Positions 10,173 to 19,490 of a DNA stretch of 64,000 bases are shown here, piece after piece (the first letter of the stretch is position 1; each line of letters starts with the position of its first letter). A program made the position numbers and the translations under genes. Source of the stretch: Rhodococcus erythropolis NBRC 15567 (GTDB lineage Bacteria > Actinomycetota > Actinomycetes > Mycobacteriales > Mycobacteriaceae); assembly GCF_001552595.1 (NCBI RefSeq), contig NZ_BCRM01000008.1, positions 124,001 through 188,000 of the forward strand, given 5' to 3'. A model generated the notes under the pieces. It was not told the DNA's origin and did not search any database. It saw only the letters and a list, made by a program, of their open reading frames with translations.

Positions 10173-11792
10173 CTAGGACTTCCAAGCTCCGTCGAAGAGC
10201 ACGATTCCGTCGAGGCTCTGCTCGAGACCGTGAACGTTCTGGTTCCAGACGTCGAGTGCGGCGACGTTGCCCCACACCTGCCACGGGACGGTCTCGTTGG
10301 CGCGCTCCTGAATCTGTGCCAGGACTGCCTTCTTGTCGTCGTCGGTGGTTGCGACGCCCAACTTGTCCAGGAGAGCGTCCATTTCGGCGTCGGAGTAGCC
10401 GGTGGCGTTGTTGCGGCCGCCGGACTTGATGCCCGTGTACAGACGCTCGTAGGGATCGGCCTCGGCGAGGCTCAGTGCGGCGGTGCTCATGTCGTAGTCG
10501 TGATCGGCATACATCCGCTTGACCAGATCACCTGCACCGGTGACGTATTCAATCTGAGCGTCGAAGCCGACTGCGTTGAGCATCGCCTGGATGGCCAGTG
10601 CCGTTGCCTGGGCGGACGGTTCCTGGATGGAGAGGAAGGTGATCTTTCCGTCGTAGCCGTCGGCCTTGGCCTGATCGAGCAGTTCCTTCGCCTTGGCGGG
10701 ATCGACGCCGATCGGTGCGACGTCGTTGTGCCAGCGCGAGGTGTCCTGGAAGATCTCCTGGCCGGGCAGTCCCTTGCCGTTGTTGACGCGGGTGTTGAGC
10801 GTTTCCGGATCGACGGCAAGCGCCATCGCCTGGCGGACACGAACATCCGAGCCCGGGCGACCCGGGGCCATGTTCACGTTCGCGATGTAACCGAGCGACG
10901 GGATGTCGACGAAGCCGGGGTAACCCGACTCGATCAGATCCAGGATCGGGGTGAGCGTACGCATGTACGCGGCGTCGATGCCGCCCGTCTTGAGGGCTTC
11001 AGCGGTGGGCTGAGCGCCGACGATGCTGATCAGCTTGAGCTTGTCGATGTTCGGCGCGCCGTCGTAGTAGTCGGGGCGAGCAGCCAACAGCAGTTCCTCG
11101 TTGGGAGCGAACTTCTCGAGAGTGAACGCGCCGGCACCGATCGGGGTGAACTGGTCGCCCTGCTGGGCGCTCGGGGCGACGATCATGCCGGGTCCGGTAG
11201 CGAGCATCGACTGGATGCCCGTCCACGGATCAACGAGGTTGAAGACGACAGTCGTCGCGTCGGGGGTGTCGATCGAGGCAACCTTGGAAGCCCACAGGCT
11301 CGACTGCGGTCCCTTGTTGGTGACGTAGCGGTTGATACTGTCCGCCACTGCCTTGGAATCGAAAGCTGTTCCGTCGCTGAATTTCACACCGTCGCGGAGC
11401 TTCAGCGTCCAGGTCTTGCTGTCCGAACTCGCTTCGAGCGACTGGGCGAGCTTGGGCTCGAACTTCTGCCCGATGGGGTCGTAGCGCATGAGCACGTCGT
11501 AGATGGCGCTGAGCTCGCTGCCGCCGGTGGCGCCGGCAACCTGAGCCTTCGCGGGATCGAGAGTCGTGACCGCCGAGTAGCCGCTGAACGTCAGCGTGCC
11601 GCCCTTGGTGGGAGTGCCGGGGTCGGCCTGCTCGTTGACCATGCCGATCTTCAGCGAGGAACCGGAATCAGCAGATTCGCCGCCGCCATTGCTCGAGCCG
11701 TTGTCGGCGCACGACGCCAGGAACATACTTGCGGTGATCGCCAGCGCAGCCGCAGCCAATCTGCGACTTCCGCGGCGGGAACTACGACTCAT
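10173..11792 (-). CDS. ABC transporter solute-binding lipoprotein (family 5)
   Basis: This 539-residue protein has a lipoprotein signal peptide ending in the lipobox LASC (Cys27), followed by a family 5 extracellular binding domain (TLTFSGYSAVTTLDPAK near the start; VNMAPGRPGSDVRVRQAMA in the middle). The ATG at 11792 is preceded by TGGAGG. It is the first gene of the importer operon, with a 92-bp gap to the permease. A near twin of equal length sits at 16606-18225, and the upstream regions of the two genes are also related. Confidence 0.9.
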   Translation of the reverse strand: MSRSSRRGSRRLAAAALAITASMFLASCADNGSSNGGGESADSGSSLKIGMVNEQADPGTPTKGGTLTFSGYSAVTTLDPAKAQVAGATGGSELSAIYDVLMRYDPIGQKFEPKLAQSLEASSDSKTWTLKLRDGVKFSDGTAFDSKAVADSINRYVTNKGPQSSLWASKVASIDTPDATTVVFNLVDPWTGIQSMLATGPGMIVAPSAQQGDQFTPIGAGAFTLEKFAPNEELLLAARPDYYDGAPNIDKLKLISIVGAQPTAEALKTGGIDAAYMRTLTPILDLIESGYPGFVDIPSLGYIANVNMAPGRPGSDVRVRQAMALAVDPETLNTRVNNGKGLPGQEIFQDTSRWHNDVAPIGVDPAKAKELLDQAKADGYDGKITFLSIQEPSAQATALAIQAMLNAVGFDAQIEYVTGAGDLVKRMYADHDYDMSTAALSLAEADPYERLYTGIKSGGRNNATGYSDAEMDALLDKLGVATTDDDKKAVLAQIQERANETVPWQVWGNVAALDVWNQNVHGLEQSLDGIVLFDGAWKS

Positions 11793-11848
11793 TCGAATGC
11801 CTCCAAGGCGGGGTAAGACCGTGACGTGATGTTGAACACGAAACAGTC

Positions 11849-11864
11849 TGTGACGGGAGGCACA
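11849..11864. promoter_or_regulatory. CRP/GlxR-like site upstream of the importer operon
   Basis: TGTGACGGGAGGCACA has the two half sites TGTGA and CACA in the spacing of CRP-family operators (TGTGA-N6-TCACA) but departs from consensus in the core. It lies 57 bp upstream of the binding-protein start. A better version of the site is at the equivalent position before the paralogous gene at 18225. Confidence 0.4.
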
Positions 11865-11917
11865 GAAAATTGGATCGAGTCTCGCTCAGTGGAATCGGTT
11901 AAGTTGCAGGCCTCAAC

Positions 11918-11940
11918 GGCCAGGTAAACCGACCCTGGCC
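11918..11940. terminator. Weak hairpin downstream of the antiporter gene
   Basis: GGCCAGG and CCTGGCC form a 7-bp stem with a 9-base loop, 35 bp beyond the antiporter stop. There is no T-run, so this is only a possible terminator. Confidence 0.35.
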
Positions 11941-11974
11941 AGCGATTACCCTCACCGACATCAGACCAGCCGGT

Positions 11975-13570
11975 CTAGTCCCGGTCGAGCGTGGCTTCCT
12001 CGAGATCGAGCTCTCGAAGTACCTTGCGGAGAACCTCGTCGTCGATCCGGCCGGCATCGCGCTCGGCGATGAACACACCTCGCTCGGCATCGATCATCTC
12101 GAGGCGCAGCGAGCGGAAGGCGTTCGACGGGCTCTCCCCCAGATCCTCGTCGCTGCGTCCCAGTCGCTCCCACGCCGAGTTCGCGCGGTGGGTGTTCCAG
12201 CTTCGCAAAATGTCTGCGGCACGATTCCGGACCTGAGGGACGTCGTCGGCGTCTGCTCCGACCAATTCGTCCAGGCGCGCCGCAGCAGCGCGTGCAGCCT
12301 TGTCCTGAGCCGCCGCCTCGGCGCGTGCGTCGGACTGCTCCTCGTCTCCTTGCACACCGAGGACACGGATGACCCACGGCAATGTCAGGCCGTGCAGCAG
12401 CAGCGTGCCGACCACGACGACAAACGTCAGGAACAGGATCAGCGAACGGCCCGGGAAGTCTTCACCACTGTTGACCGTCAACGGAATCGCGAAGGCAGCA
12501 GCCAGCGACACGACCCCTCGCATACCGGCCCACGACACGACGAACACTGCCCGCGCCGAAATCTCCGGCTCCCTCGCTCGGATACGGGGCGACAGCCAAC
12601 GCGGTACGTACGTGAACGGGAACACCCAGGCGATCCGCACCACCACGACGGTCACGAGCACGGCAATCGACGCCCAGACGACGATCGAGGTGCTGTACCC
12701 CTGCAATCCGTTGACAACACTGGGCAATTGGAGCCCGATCAACAGGAAGACGAAGGACTCCAGGATCAGGTCGACGGCCTTCCATACCGCCGTGTCCTGC
12801 AAGCGCGTCGCATAACTCGCGCGGGTCGAGCGCTGGCCGAGGAACAATCCGGCCACGACGACCGCGATGACGCCCGACGCGTGGACCTCTTCCGCAGCCA
12901 GGTAGGTGAAGAACGGCACCACCAATCCGATTCCACTCTCCATCACCGGATCCTGGAGTTTGCCGCGAACCTTCGAGATGACAAAGCCCACGGCGAGGCC
13001 GATCACCGTTCCACCGACCGCTGCGACGAGGAAGGTCTCGAAGCCGCCGATCAGTGTCGCACCGGTACCCACCGCCGCCGCGAGAGCGACCTTGTAGGCC
13101 GTCAGAGCGGTGGCGTCGTTGAGCAGGCTCTCCCCGCCCAGCAGGGTCATGATTCGGCGCGGCAGACCGAGCTTGCGTCCGATTGCGCTCGCGGACACCG
13201 CGTCCGGCGGCGCCACGATGGCGCCGAGAACCAGTGCGGCCGCAATCGAGAACTCCGGCACGATCAGGTAGGCGACAAAGCCCACCGCTGCCGTCGTCGC
13301 CAGGGGCAGCCCCACTGCGAGAAATCCGATCGGACGCAGATTGGACCGCAGTGCCAGGTATGAACTGTCCAGCGCCGCCGAGTAGAGAAGTGGAGGCAAC
13401 ACGACGAACAGGACGAGGTCCGGATCGAGCTCCAACTCCGGAACACCGGGTATCTGGCAGGCGATCAAACCGACCAGGACAAGGATCAGCGGCGAAGACA
13501 ATCCGAACCTTCGCGCGACCGCCGCCACCAGCAACGCCGCTACTACAACCCCCAGTAATATGCCGTTCAC
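11975..13570 (-). CDS. Na+/H+ antiporter, CPA1 family
   Basis: I use the GTG at 13570 (VNGILLGVVV...), giving 531 residues; a longer in-frame start at 13645 would run into the divergent neighbour. The first 400 residues are a dozen hydrophobic segments with the CPA1 ion-site region (LGAIVAPPDAVSA near residue 120) and GESLLNDATAL. A cytoplasmic tail of about 130 residues, rich in Ala, Asp, Glu and Arg, follows. Family role: sodium/proton exchange across the membrane for pH and salt homeostasis. Its start lies 26 bp from that of the UBP zinc finger gene on the other strand, so the two promoters must overlap. Confidence 0.87.
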   Translation of the reverse strand: MNGILLGVVVAALLVAAVARRFGLSSPLILVLVGLIACQIPGVPELELDPDLVLFVVLPPLLYSAALDSSYLALRSNLRPIGFLAVGLPLATTAAVGFVAYLIVPEFSIAAALVLGAIVAPPDAVSASAIGRKLGLPRRIMTLLGGESLLNDATALTAYKVALAAAVGTGATLIGGFETFLVAAVGGTVIGLAVGFVISKVRGKLQDPVMESGIGLVVPFFTYLAAEEVHASGVIAVVVAGLFLGQRSTRASYATRLQDTAVWKAVDLILESFVFLLIGLQLPSVVNGLQGYSTSIVVWASIAVLVTVVVVRIAWVFPFTYVPRWLSPRIRAREPEISARAVFVVSWAGMRGVVSLAAAFAIPLTVNSGEDFPGRSLILFLTFVVVVGTLLLHGLTLPWVIRVLGVQGDEEQSDARAEAAAQDKAARAAAARLDELVGADADDVPQVRNRAADILRSWNTHRANSAWERLGRSDEDLGESPSNAFRSLRLEMIDAERGVFIAERDAGRIDDEVLRKVLRELDLEEATLDRD

Positions 13571-13596
13571 TCTGGCAGCATGCAGTATGGAAGGCG

Positions 13597-13917
13597 ATGA
13601 AGAAAATCCTGAAGCGAGCAGCAGCTCGCACACAGCAGCCCGCACCCGCTCCGACCGGTTGCGAGGAACTAACCAATGCGCCCGAAACGGATCCGGCGGC
13701 GCTGACGCCCGGCGTCTGCCAGGAGTGCGCCGAGTTGGGCGAGGATAACTGGTCTCACCTGCGCATGTGCCTGTCCTGCGGCCACGTCGGGTGCTGCGAT
13801 TCCAGCCCCCATCAGCACGCGACCAACCACTATCGCGACACCGCGCACCCGGTCATGCGCTCGCACGAGCCCGGCGAATCCTGGCGCTGGTGCTACGTCC
13901 ACGATCTGATGGATTGA
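13597..13917 (+). CDS. UBP-type zinc finger protein
   Basis: A 106-residue protein starting at the ATG at 13597. The C-terminal 70 residues carry the zinc-binding pattern of the ZnF-UBP domain: CQECAELG, then CLSCGHVGCCDSSP, then HATNHYRDTAHPV and WRWCYVHD. In eukaryotes this domain binds the free C-terminal GG of ubiquitin. In actinobacteria it is found near or fused to CPA1 antiporters (from memory), and here the antiporter gene is divergent and 26 bp away. The basic, disordered N-terminus (about 30 residues) has no known function. Confidence 0.82.
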   Translation: MKKILKRAAARTQQPAPAPTGCEELTNAPETDPAALTPGVCQECAELGEDNWSHLRMCLSCGHVGCCDSSPHQHATNHYRDTAHPVMRSHEPGESWRWCYVHDLMD

Positions 13918-14209
13918 GCGCGCACGACTCGCATTGTGCTGCGCATAGTGCCCACCTCGCACGGCGCACAGGGCCCGGTGTTGCGCACATTGCTCAATCC
14001 ACTGGGTAGCTATTGCCCAATCTGTATGCCGATGATGGACTTTGACGCAGAATCTGCACAACAGATCGACAGGTGCGGCTGGACTTTGCCGCGCCGAACG
14101 GTTCGGCCTCAGGAAGTCCTGCCAAACATCACAACCACATCGTCGGCCCCATGATCTGGGGTACAGGCGGTGCGGCGATCGATGTCAACTATTGAAGGCA
14201 GGACCGGCC

Positions 14210-16522
14210 GTGAACAGCCCCAGCATCAACCAGAACGCTCCCGAGCCACTGGCGGAGATCGAGAAGCGCGTTCTGTGGTTGTCGACCGCGATGATCCATC
14301 ACGCCAACCGTGTCCGTCCGAATCCCAGTGGGCTCAAAGTCGGCGGCCACCAGGCCTCGTGCGCGTCGATGGTCTCGATCATGACGTCGCTGTGGTTCGG
14401 CCAACTTCGTTCCGGCGACCGGGTTTCCGTCAAGCCGCACGCGGCTCCGGTGCTCCACGGCATCAACTATCTGCTCGGTGAACTCGACGAGTCGTACCTG
14501 ACAACGCTGCGCGAGTTCGGGGGCCTGCAGAGCTACCCGAGTCGATCAAAAGATCCTGATCCGGTGGACTATTCGACCGGATCTGTGGGAATCGGTGCGA
14601 CGGCTCCCATCTGGGGCGCCATCGCACGCCGATACGTCGACGCCTCCCTCGGCGGCGCCGGAACCGGGCGTCAGTACTCCCTTGTCGGTGACGCCGAACT
14701 CGACGAGGGCGCTGTGTGGGAAGCAGTTCTCGATCATTCGGTTGCCGAACTGGGTGAGATCGTGTGGATAGTCGACCTCAACCGCCAATCACTCGACCGG
14801 GTGGTGCCGAACATCGCGGCCACCCGCCTGGAGCGCATGTTCTCGGGCGCCGGCTGGCAGGTCATCACCGTGAAATTCGGCGCGCTCCTGGAATCACTGT
14901 TCACCCGGCCGGGCGGCACCGCGTTGCGCGAACGAATCCTGGACATGCCGAATCCGGAGTACCAGCGTCTGCTGCGATGCACGGCCGACGAGGTCCGTCT
15001 GAGGCTGCCTGGCGACGCGGCGGACGCCGACGCGATCACGTCGCTGATCAACGACCTCGACGACGCCACGGTGCTCGAGGCCATCCGCAATCTCGGTGGC
15101 CACGACCTCGACGCTCTGCGAGAGGCGTACGCGCAGATCGACGACACCCGTCCCACCGTGATCATCGCGTACACGATCAAGGGTCGGGGCCTGCCGACGC
15201 AGGGCCATCCGCAGAACCACTCGTCGCTGCTCACCACCGAGCAGTACGAGATTCTGGCGGCGGAACTCGGCATGGATCCGTCGAAGCCCTGGGAACGGTT
15301 CGAGGCGGACGGCCCGTCAGGTCGCATCTGCGCCGAAACCGCTGAGCGCCTGGCTCGCCCGAAGGTGGAGCATCTGATGCCCCCGGCAGTTCCGAAAGAC
15401 ATCGGCCGTACCCCCTCCGGCACATCCACCACTCAGGCAGCTCTCGGGCGGGTGCTACTCGACCTCAGCCGAGAGGCGCCGGACGCCGCGAAACGTGTTG
15501 TCACACTGAGCCCGGACGTCAGTTCCACCACCAACCTGGCAGGGTGGCTGAACAAGGTCGGGGTTTGGTCCCCCAACGAGCGGCACAACTGGTTTGCCGA
15601 CGACGCCGAAACGATCATGCACTGGCGTGAGAAGCCCACCGGTCAGCACATGGAACTCGGTATCGCCGAGACCAACCTGGTCGGGCTGATGGGCGAACTC
15701 GGTGCAACCTGGAGTCGCTGGGGCCAGCCGCTCTTCCCGATCGGCGTGATGTACGACCCCTTCATCGAGCGGGCTCTCGAACCGTGGTCGTACGGCATCT
15801 ACGCCGGTGGACAGTCGATCATGGTCGGCACTCCGTCGGGCGTCACCCTGGCAGCCGAAGGCGGTGCGCACCAGTCGATCAAGACTCCGTCCATCGGACT
15901 CGAACAGCCGGGGTGCGTCAGTTTCGAACCGGCATTCGCCGTCGACGTGGAGTGGACGCTCCTCGACAGCATCGGACGCCTCGGCCGACCAGACGGCAGC
16001 TCGTCGTATCTGCGCCTGTCGACCCGTCCGGTCGATCAGGCCTTGGCCGCGGTGCCGGCCGATCCGGCCGCGCGAGAACGCCGTCGACGTCAGGTGGTGG
16101 CCGGCGCGTACACGCTGCGGCACAACCCTGATCCGGTCGTCACCCTGGTCGGTATGGGTGCCACCGTCACCGAAACACTTGTCGCCGCCGAAAGACTGGG
16201 CGAGCAAGGTATTTCCGCCGATGTCGTGTGCGTGACCAGCCCCGGCTTGCTCTTCGAAGCACTCCAGTCTCGGCGCGGTCTCGCGGACGGTCCGTCATGG
16301 ATCCTGGATCAGGTCTTTCCGAGTAGCCGGTCCGCGCCGATGGTCACCGTTCTCGACGGGCACCCGCACACCCTCGCGTTCCTGACGGGAATCAACAACG
16401 TTCCGGGGGCTGCGCTCGGAGTGAGCCGGTTCGGCCAGGTCGGTTCACTCGAAGACGTCTACCGGTACCACGGACTCGACTCCGACAGCATCGTCCGCGC
16501 CGCCCTCGATCTCACTTCTTGA
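14210..16522 (+). CDS. Transketolase / E1-like thiamine diphosphate enzyme
   Basis: The start is the GTG at 14210, preceded by AAGGCAGGA; the longer open frame upstream reads as non-coding. The 770-residue product has a transketolase-type N-terminal ThDP-binding domain (GDAELDEGAVWEAV replaces the usual GDG motif), a middle pyrimidine-binding domain (HMELGIAETNLVGLMGELG contains the conserved Glu) and a C-terminal transketolase domain. It is longer than a transketolase (about 700) and shorter than homodimeric pyruvate dehydrogenase E1 (about 890). Actinobacterial homologues carry generic names. The acceptor substrate is unknown and neighbouring genes give no pathway. Confidence 0.8.
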   Translation: MNSPSINQNAPEPLAEIEKRVLWLSTAMIHHANRVRPNPSGLKVGGHQASCASMVSIMTSLWFGQLRSGDRVSVKPHAAPVLHGINYLLGELDESYLTTLREFGGLQSYPSRSKDPDPVDYSTGSVGIGATAPIWGAIARRYVDASLGGAGTGRQYSLVGDAELDEGAVWEAVLDHSVAELGEIVWIVDLNRQSLDRVVPNIAATRLERMFSGAGWQVITVKFGALLESLFTRPGGTALRERILDMPNPEYQRLLRCTADEVRLRLPGDAADADAITSLINDLDDATVLEAIRNLGGHDLDALREAYAQIDDTRPTVIIAYTIKGRGLPTQGHPQNHSSLLTTEQYEILAAELGMDPSKPWERFEADGPSGRICAETAERLARPKVEHLMPPAVPKDIGRTPSGTSTTQAALGRVLLDLSREAPDAAKRVVTLSPDVSSTTNLAGWLNKVGVWSPNERHNWFADDAETIMHWREKPTGQHMELGIAETNLVGLMGELGATWSRWGQPLFPIGVMYDPFIERALEPWSYGIYAGGQSIMVGTPSGVTLAAEGGAHQSIKTPSIGLEQPGCVSFEPAFAVDVEWTLLDSIGRLGRPDGSSSYLRLSTRPVDQALAAVPADPAARERRRRQVVAGAYTLRHNPDPVVTLVGMGATVTETLVAAERLGEQGISADVVCVTSPGLLFEALQSRRGLADGPSWILDQVFPSSRSAPMVTVLDGHPHTLAFLTGINNVPGAALGVSRFGQVGSLEDVYRYHGLDSDSIVRAALDLTS

Positions 16523-16543
16523 TCGGCCACACTCTCTGATGCC

Positions 16544-16571
16544 GAGAAGCGTCCCCGCGGGGACGCTTCTC
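16544..16571. terminator. Bidirectional hairpin between convergent genes
   Basis: A perfect 28-base palindrome with arms GAGAAGCGTCCCCG and CGGGGACGCTTCTC lies 22 bp past the transketolase-like gene and 35 bp before the end of the converging binding-protein gene. There is no T-run, as is common in high-GC actinobacteria. Confidence 0.75.
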
Positions 16572-16605
16572 GGGTCTGATCAGTTCTCTAGTTCTTCAGA
16601 GGCCT

Positions 16606-18225
16606 TCAGTTCTTCCAGGCCTTGTCGAAGAACATGATTCCGTCCAGGCTCTGCTGAATGCCGTGGACGTTCTGCCCCCACACACCGAGCCACGGAGTGT
16701 TGCCGTAAACCTGCCACGGCACAACCTCATTGGCGCGCTCCTGAATCTTGGCGAGCACCTCGATCTTCGCGTCGTTCGACGTCGCTACACCCAACTGGTC
16801 GAGCAGCGTATCCATCTCGGGGTCGGAGAAACTCGCGGCGTTGTTTCGCCCACCGGTCTTGAGGTTCGAGTACAGACGCTCGAACGGATCGGCTTCCGCG
16901 AGGTTGGCCGAACCTGTTGCCATGTCGAAGTCGCGGTCGGCGTACAAACGCTTGACGACGTCGGCAACCGAGTTGACGTACTCGATCTGGAAATCGAAAC
17001 CGACGGCGTTGGCCATCGACTGCAGTGCCAAAGCCATCGCCTGCGCCGAGTTCTCCTGCAGCGTCAGGTATGTGATCTTGCCGTCGAAACCGTCGGCCTT
17101 GGCCTCGTCGAGAAGCTGCTTCGCCTTGGCGGTGTCTACGCCGATCGGAGCGACGTCGTTGTGCCAGCGAGAGGTGTCCTGGAAGATGACCTGCCCGGGC
17201 AGACCCTTACCTTCGTTGAGTCGGTTGTCGAGAGCGACGGGATCGGTCGCGAGAGCCAATGCCTGACGCACCCGCACGTCGGCACCGGGACGACCGGGAG
17301 CCGTGTTGACGAGCGAGAGGTACGACAGCGACGGGATGTCGACGAAGCCCGGGTAGCCGGAGTCGATCAGATCCAGGACGTTCGGAAGCGAACGCATGTA
17401 CGCGACGTCGGTGCCGCCGCTCTTGAGGGATTCGGTGGTGGACTGTGAACCGACGATGCTGATCAACCGCAGCTTGTCCACGTTCGGGGCACCGTCGAAG
17501 TAGTCTTCCCGAGCGTCGAGGATCAATTCCTCGTTGGGAGCGAACTTCTCGAGGGTGAACGCGCCCGCGCCGATCGGGGTGAACTGATCGCCCTGCTGGG
17601 CGCTCGGCGCGACGATCATGCCGGGTCCGGTGGAGAGCAGTGACTCGATACCGGTCCACGGGTCGACAAGATTGAAGACGACCGTCGACGCGTCCGGGGT
17701 GTCGACCGACGCAACCTTCGACGCGTACAGGCTCGACTGCGGTCCCTTGTTGGTGACGTAGCGATTGAGGCTCGCTGAGACGGCCGCCGAATCCACCGGA
17801 GTGCCGTCGCTGAACTTCACACCGTCGCGCAGTTCGAGAGTCCACGTCTTGAAGTCGGAACTCGGTTCCATCGACTCCGCGAGTTTCGGAACAAATTCCT
17901 TCGACGCCGGGTCGTAGCGCAGCAAGGTGTCGTAGATGGCGCCCAACTCCGAACCGGCGACCGAACCGGCGATCTGAGTCTTCGCGGGGTCGAGATTCGT
18001 GACAGCGGAGTACCCGCTGAACGTCAGCGTGCCGCCCTTGACCGCGTCACCCTCGCCGGACTGCTCGTTGACCGGGCCGATGGACAACCCCGAACCGGAA
18101 TCCGGTGCGTCGCCGCTCCCACCCCCGTTCCCGCTGTCAGCGCACGACGAGACGAACAGGCCGGCGGAGACAGCCAGCGCGACGGCGGCAACCTTGCGGT
18201 GACCGCGCCGAGAACTGCGACTCAT
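16606..18225 (-). CDS. Orphan ABC transporter solute-binding lipoprotein (paralogue of the gene at 10173-11792)
   Basis: This 539-residue lipoprotein (lipobox VSSC) matches the importer's binding protein along its whole length, and long stretches are identical, for example VAPSAQQGDQFTPIGAGAF. The start context is also shared (TGGAGG before ATG, then MSRSSRRG). No permease or ATPase gene adjoins it, so it probably feeds the transporter at 5954-10080 with a different ligand preference. It is bordered by the hairpin at 16544 and by an upstream region related to that of its twin. Confidence 0.9.
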   Translation of the reverse strand: MSRSSRRGHRKVAAVALAVSAGLFVSSCADSGNGGGSGDAPDSGSGLSIGPVNEQSGEGDAVKGGTLTFSGYSAVTNLDPAKTQIAGSVAGSELGAIYDTLLRYDPASKEFVPKLAESMEPSSDFKTWTLELRDGVKFSDGTPVDSAAVSASLNRYVTNKGPQSSLYASKVASVDTPDASTVVFNLVDPWTGIESLLSTGPGMIVAPSAQQGDQFTPIGAGAFTLEKFAPNEELILDAREDYFDGAPNVDKLRLISIVGSQSTTESLKSGGTDVAYMRSLPNVLDLIDSGYPGFVDIPSLSYLSLVNTAPGRPGADVRVRQALALATDPVALDNRLNEGKGLPGQVIFQDTSRWHNDVAPIGVDTAKAKQLLDEAKADGFDGKITYLTLQENSAQAMALALQSMANAVGFDFQIEYVNSVADVVKRLYADRDFDMATGSANLAEADPFERLYSNLKTGGRNNAASFSDPEMDTLLDQLGVATSNDAKIEVLAKIQERANEVVPWQVYGNTPWLGVWGQNVHGIQQSLDGIMFFDKAWKN

Positions 18226-18586
18226 TCAAAACCTCCAGGTCAGAAACTGTGATGTGAAGCATTGTCGAGACAGTTTGTGATGTAAGGCACAGGTATTAGT
18301 CGTAGGTCCCGCTCAGTGGAATGGAGCGAGAAGATTGTTCAGTTTTCGAGCGACATTTGCAGGTCAGGACGTTAGCGAAGGTCAGGAATTCATTCCGATT
18401 CAAGCGCCCTCGACGGGTGGATCGCCGAAGCACCGTCGAGGAGTGGGCAGCCGCGGCCAGTGCAACCTGCAGATGTGTGGACTCGAACGACTCGTACGAC
18501 ACGGAGCCCCCTCATCGGATACCTTTCGCAGAGGGGAAGTCAGCTAGAGACACACGCCGCAAACGTACACACGAAAAGGGCAACCA
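18226..18586. other. Intergenic region with divergent promoters
   Basis: No gene is supported here. It carries the leader of the orphan binding-protein gene on the minus strand (including the CRP/GlxR-like site at 18276) and the leader of the SDR gene on the plus strand, with AAAGGG as its ribosome-binding site. Confidence 0.6.
18276..18291. promoter_or_regulatory. CRP/GlxR-like site upstream of the orphan binding-protein gene
   Basis: TGTGATGTAAGGCACA matches the actinobacterial CRP/GlxR consensus TGTGANNTANNTCACA at every defined position but one. It is 51 bp upstream of the start codon. The surrounding 60 bp (18264-18324) align without gaps to 11838-11896 upstream of the paralogous gene; the block ending GCTCAGTGGAAT is identical in both. 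Confidence 0.55.
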
Positions 18587-19489
18587 ATGGGGCTACTGAA
18601 GGACGTCACCGGCTGGCGACGCGGCACGAAGTTGCAGCGTCGACTACGCGACCTCACCGGCACGCTCGTAGTTGTCACCGGTGCAGGCAGCGGCATCGGG
18701 CGTGAAACGGCCCTCGCCTTCGCGGCCCAGGGAGCTATCGTCGTCGTCTCCGACATCAACCTCGAAAGCGCGCAGGACACTGCGGCACTCATCAACACAC
18801 CCACTCAGGCCAGCGGAGCCGAAGCGGTGTTCGGTGGCGGTTCGCACGCCTACCAGGTGGACGTGTCCGACGAACAGGCCGTGATCCGATTCGCGGAGAC
18901 AGTCGCGGCGCATCACGGCGTGCCGGACATCGTCGTCAACAACGCTGGAATCGGGTTCTCCGGGACATTCGCCGACACCGAGCAGCGCCAGTTCGAGCGC
19001 GTCATGGACATCAACTTCTGGGGAGTTGTCTACGGCTGCCGAGCATTCACCCCGATGATGATCGACCGGGGAACCGGCGGACACGTCGTCAACCTGTCCT
19101 CGGCCGCCGCCTACACACCCCAGAAGGCCCTCACCGCGTATTCGACAAGCAAGGCAGCGGTATTCATGCTCTCGGATTGCCTACGGGCAGAGCTGCTTCC
19201 ACACGGCATCGGCGTCAGCACCATCTGCCCCGGCCTCGTGCACACGAACATCCTCAAGACCACCGAGTTCGCCGGGACCACCGCCGAAGAACAACTCGAA
19301 AATCAAACCAAGGTCGACAACTTCTACCGCAAACGAAACTTCACCCCCGACCGGGTGGCCAGTGCCATCGTGAAAGCAGTTCGCACGAACAAGGCCGTGG
19401 TGCCCGTGACCGTCGAAGCCAAGCTCGGACGCACGATCAGCCGGTTGTCTCCCGGGTCGATGCGCGTCGGAGCTCGGTTCGAGATCTAG
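18587..19489 (+). CDS. Short-chain dehydrogenase/reductase
   Basis: A 300-residue SDR-fold oxidoreductase with the NAD(P)-binding motif TGAGSGIG, the NNAG motif (VVNNAGIGFSG) and the catalytic YSTSK. It begins with a short amphipathic stretch (MGLLKDVTGWRRGTKL) before the Rossmann fold. Substrate unknown; similar actinobacterial proteins are often paired with lipid- or alcohol-acting enzymes, but no such partner is adjacent. It converges on the next gene with a 1-bp gap. Confidence 0.88.
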   Translation: MGLLKDVTGWRRGTKLQRRLRDLTGTLVVVTGAGSGIGRETALAFAAQGAIVVVSDINLESAQDTAALINTPTQASGAEAVFGGGSHAYQVDVSDEQAVIRFAETVAAHHGVPDIVVNNAGIGFSGTFADTEQRQFERVMDINFWGVVYGCRAFTPMMIDRGTGGHVVNLSSAAAYTPQKALTAYSTSKAAVFMLSDCLRAELLPHGIGVSTICPGLVHTNILKTTEFAGTTAEEQLENQTKVDNFYRKRNFTPDRVASAIVKAVRTNKAVVPVTVEAKLGRTISRLSPGSMRVGARFEI

Positions 19490-19490
19490 G

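Noticed and set aside
13183-13596. N-terminal extension of the UBP zinc finger protein
   Set aside because: The extension lies antisense to the antiporter's conserved membrane region and is Arg/Pro-rich shadow sequence; the ATG at 13597 is the better start.
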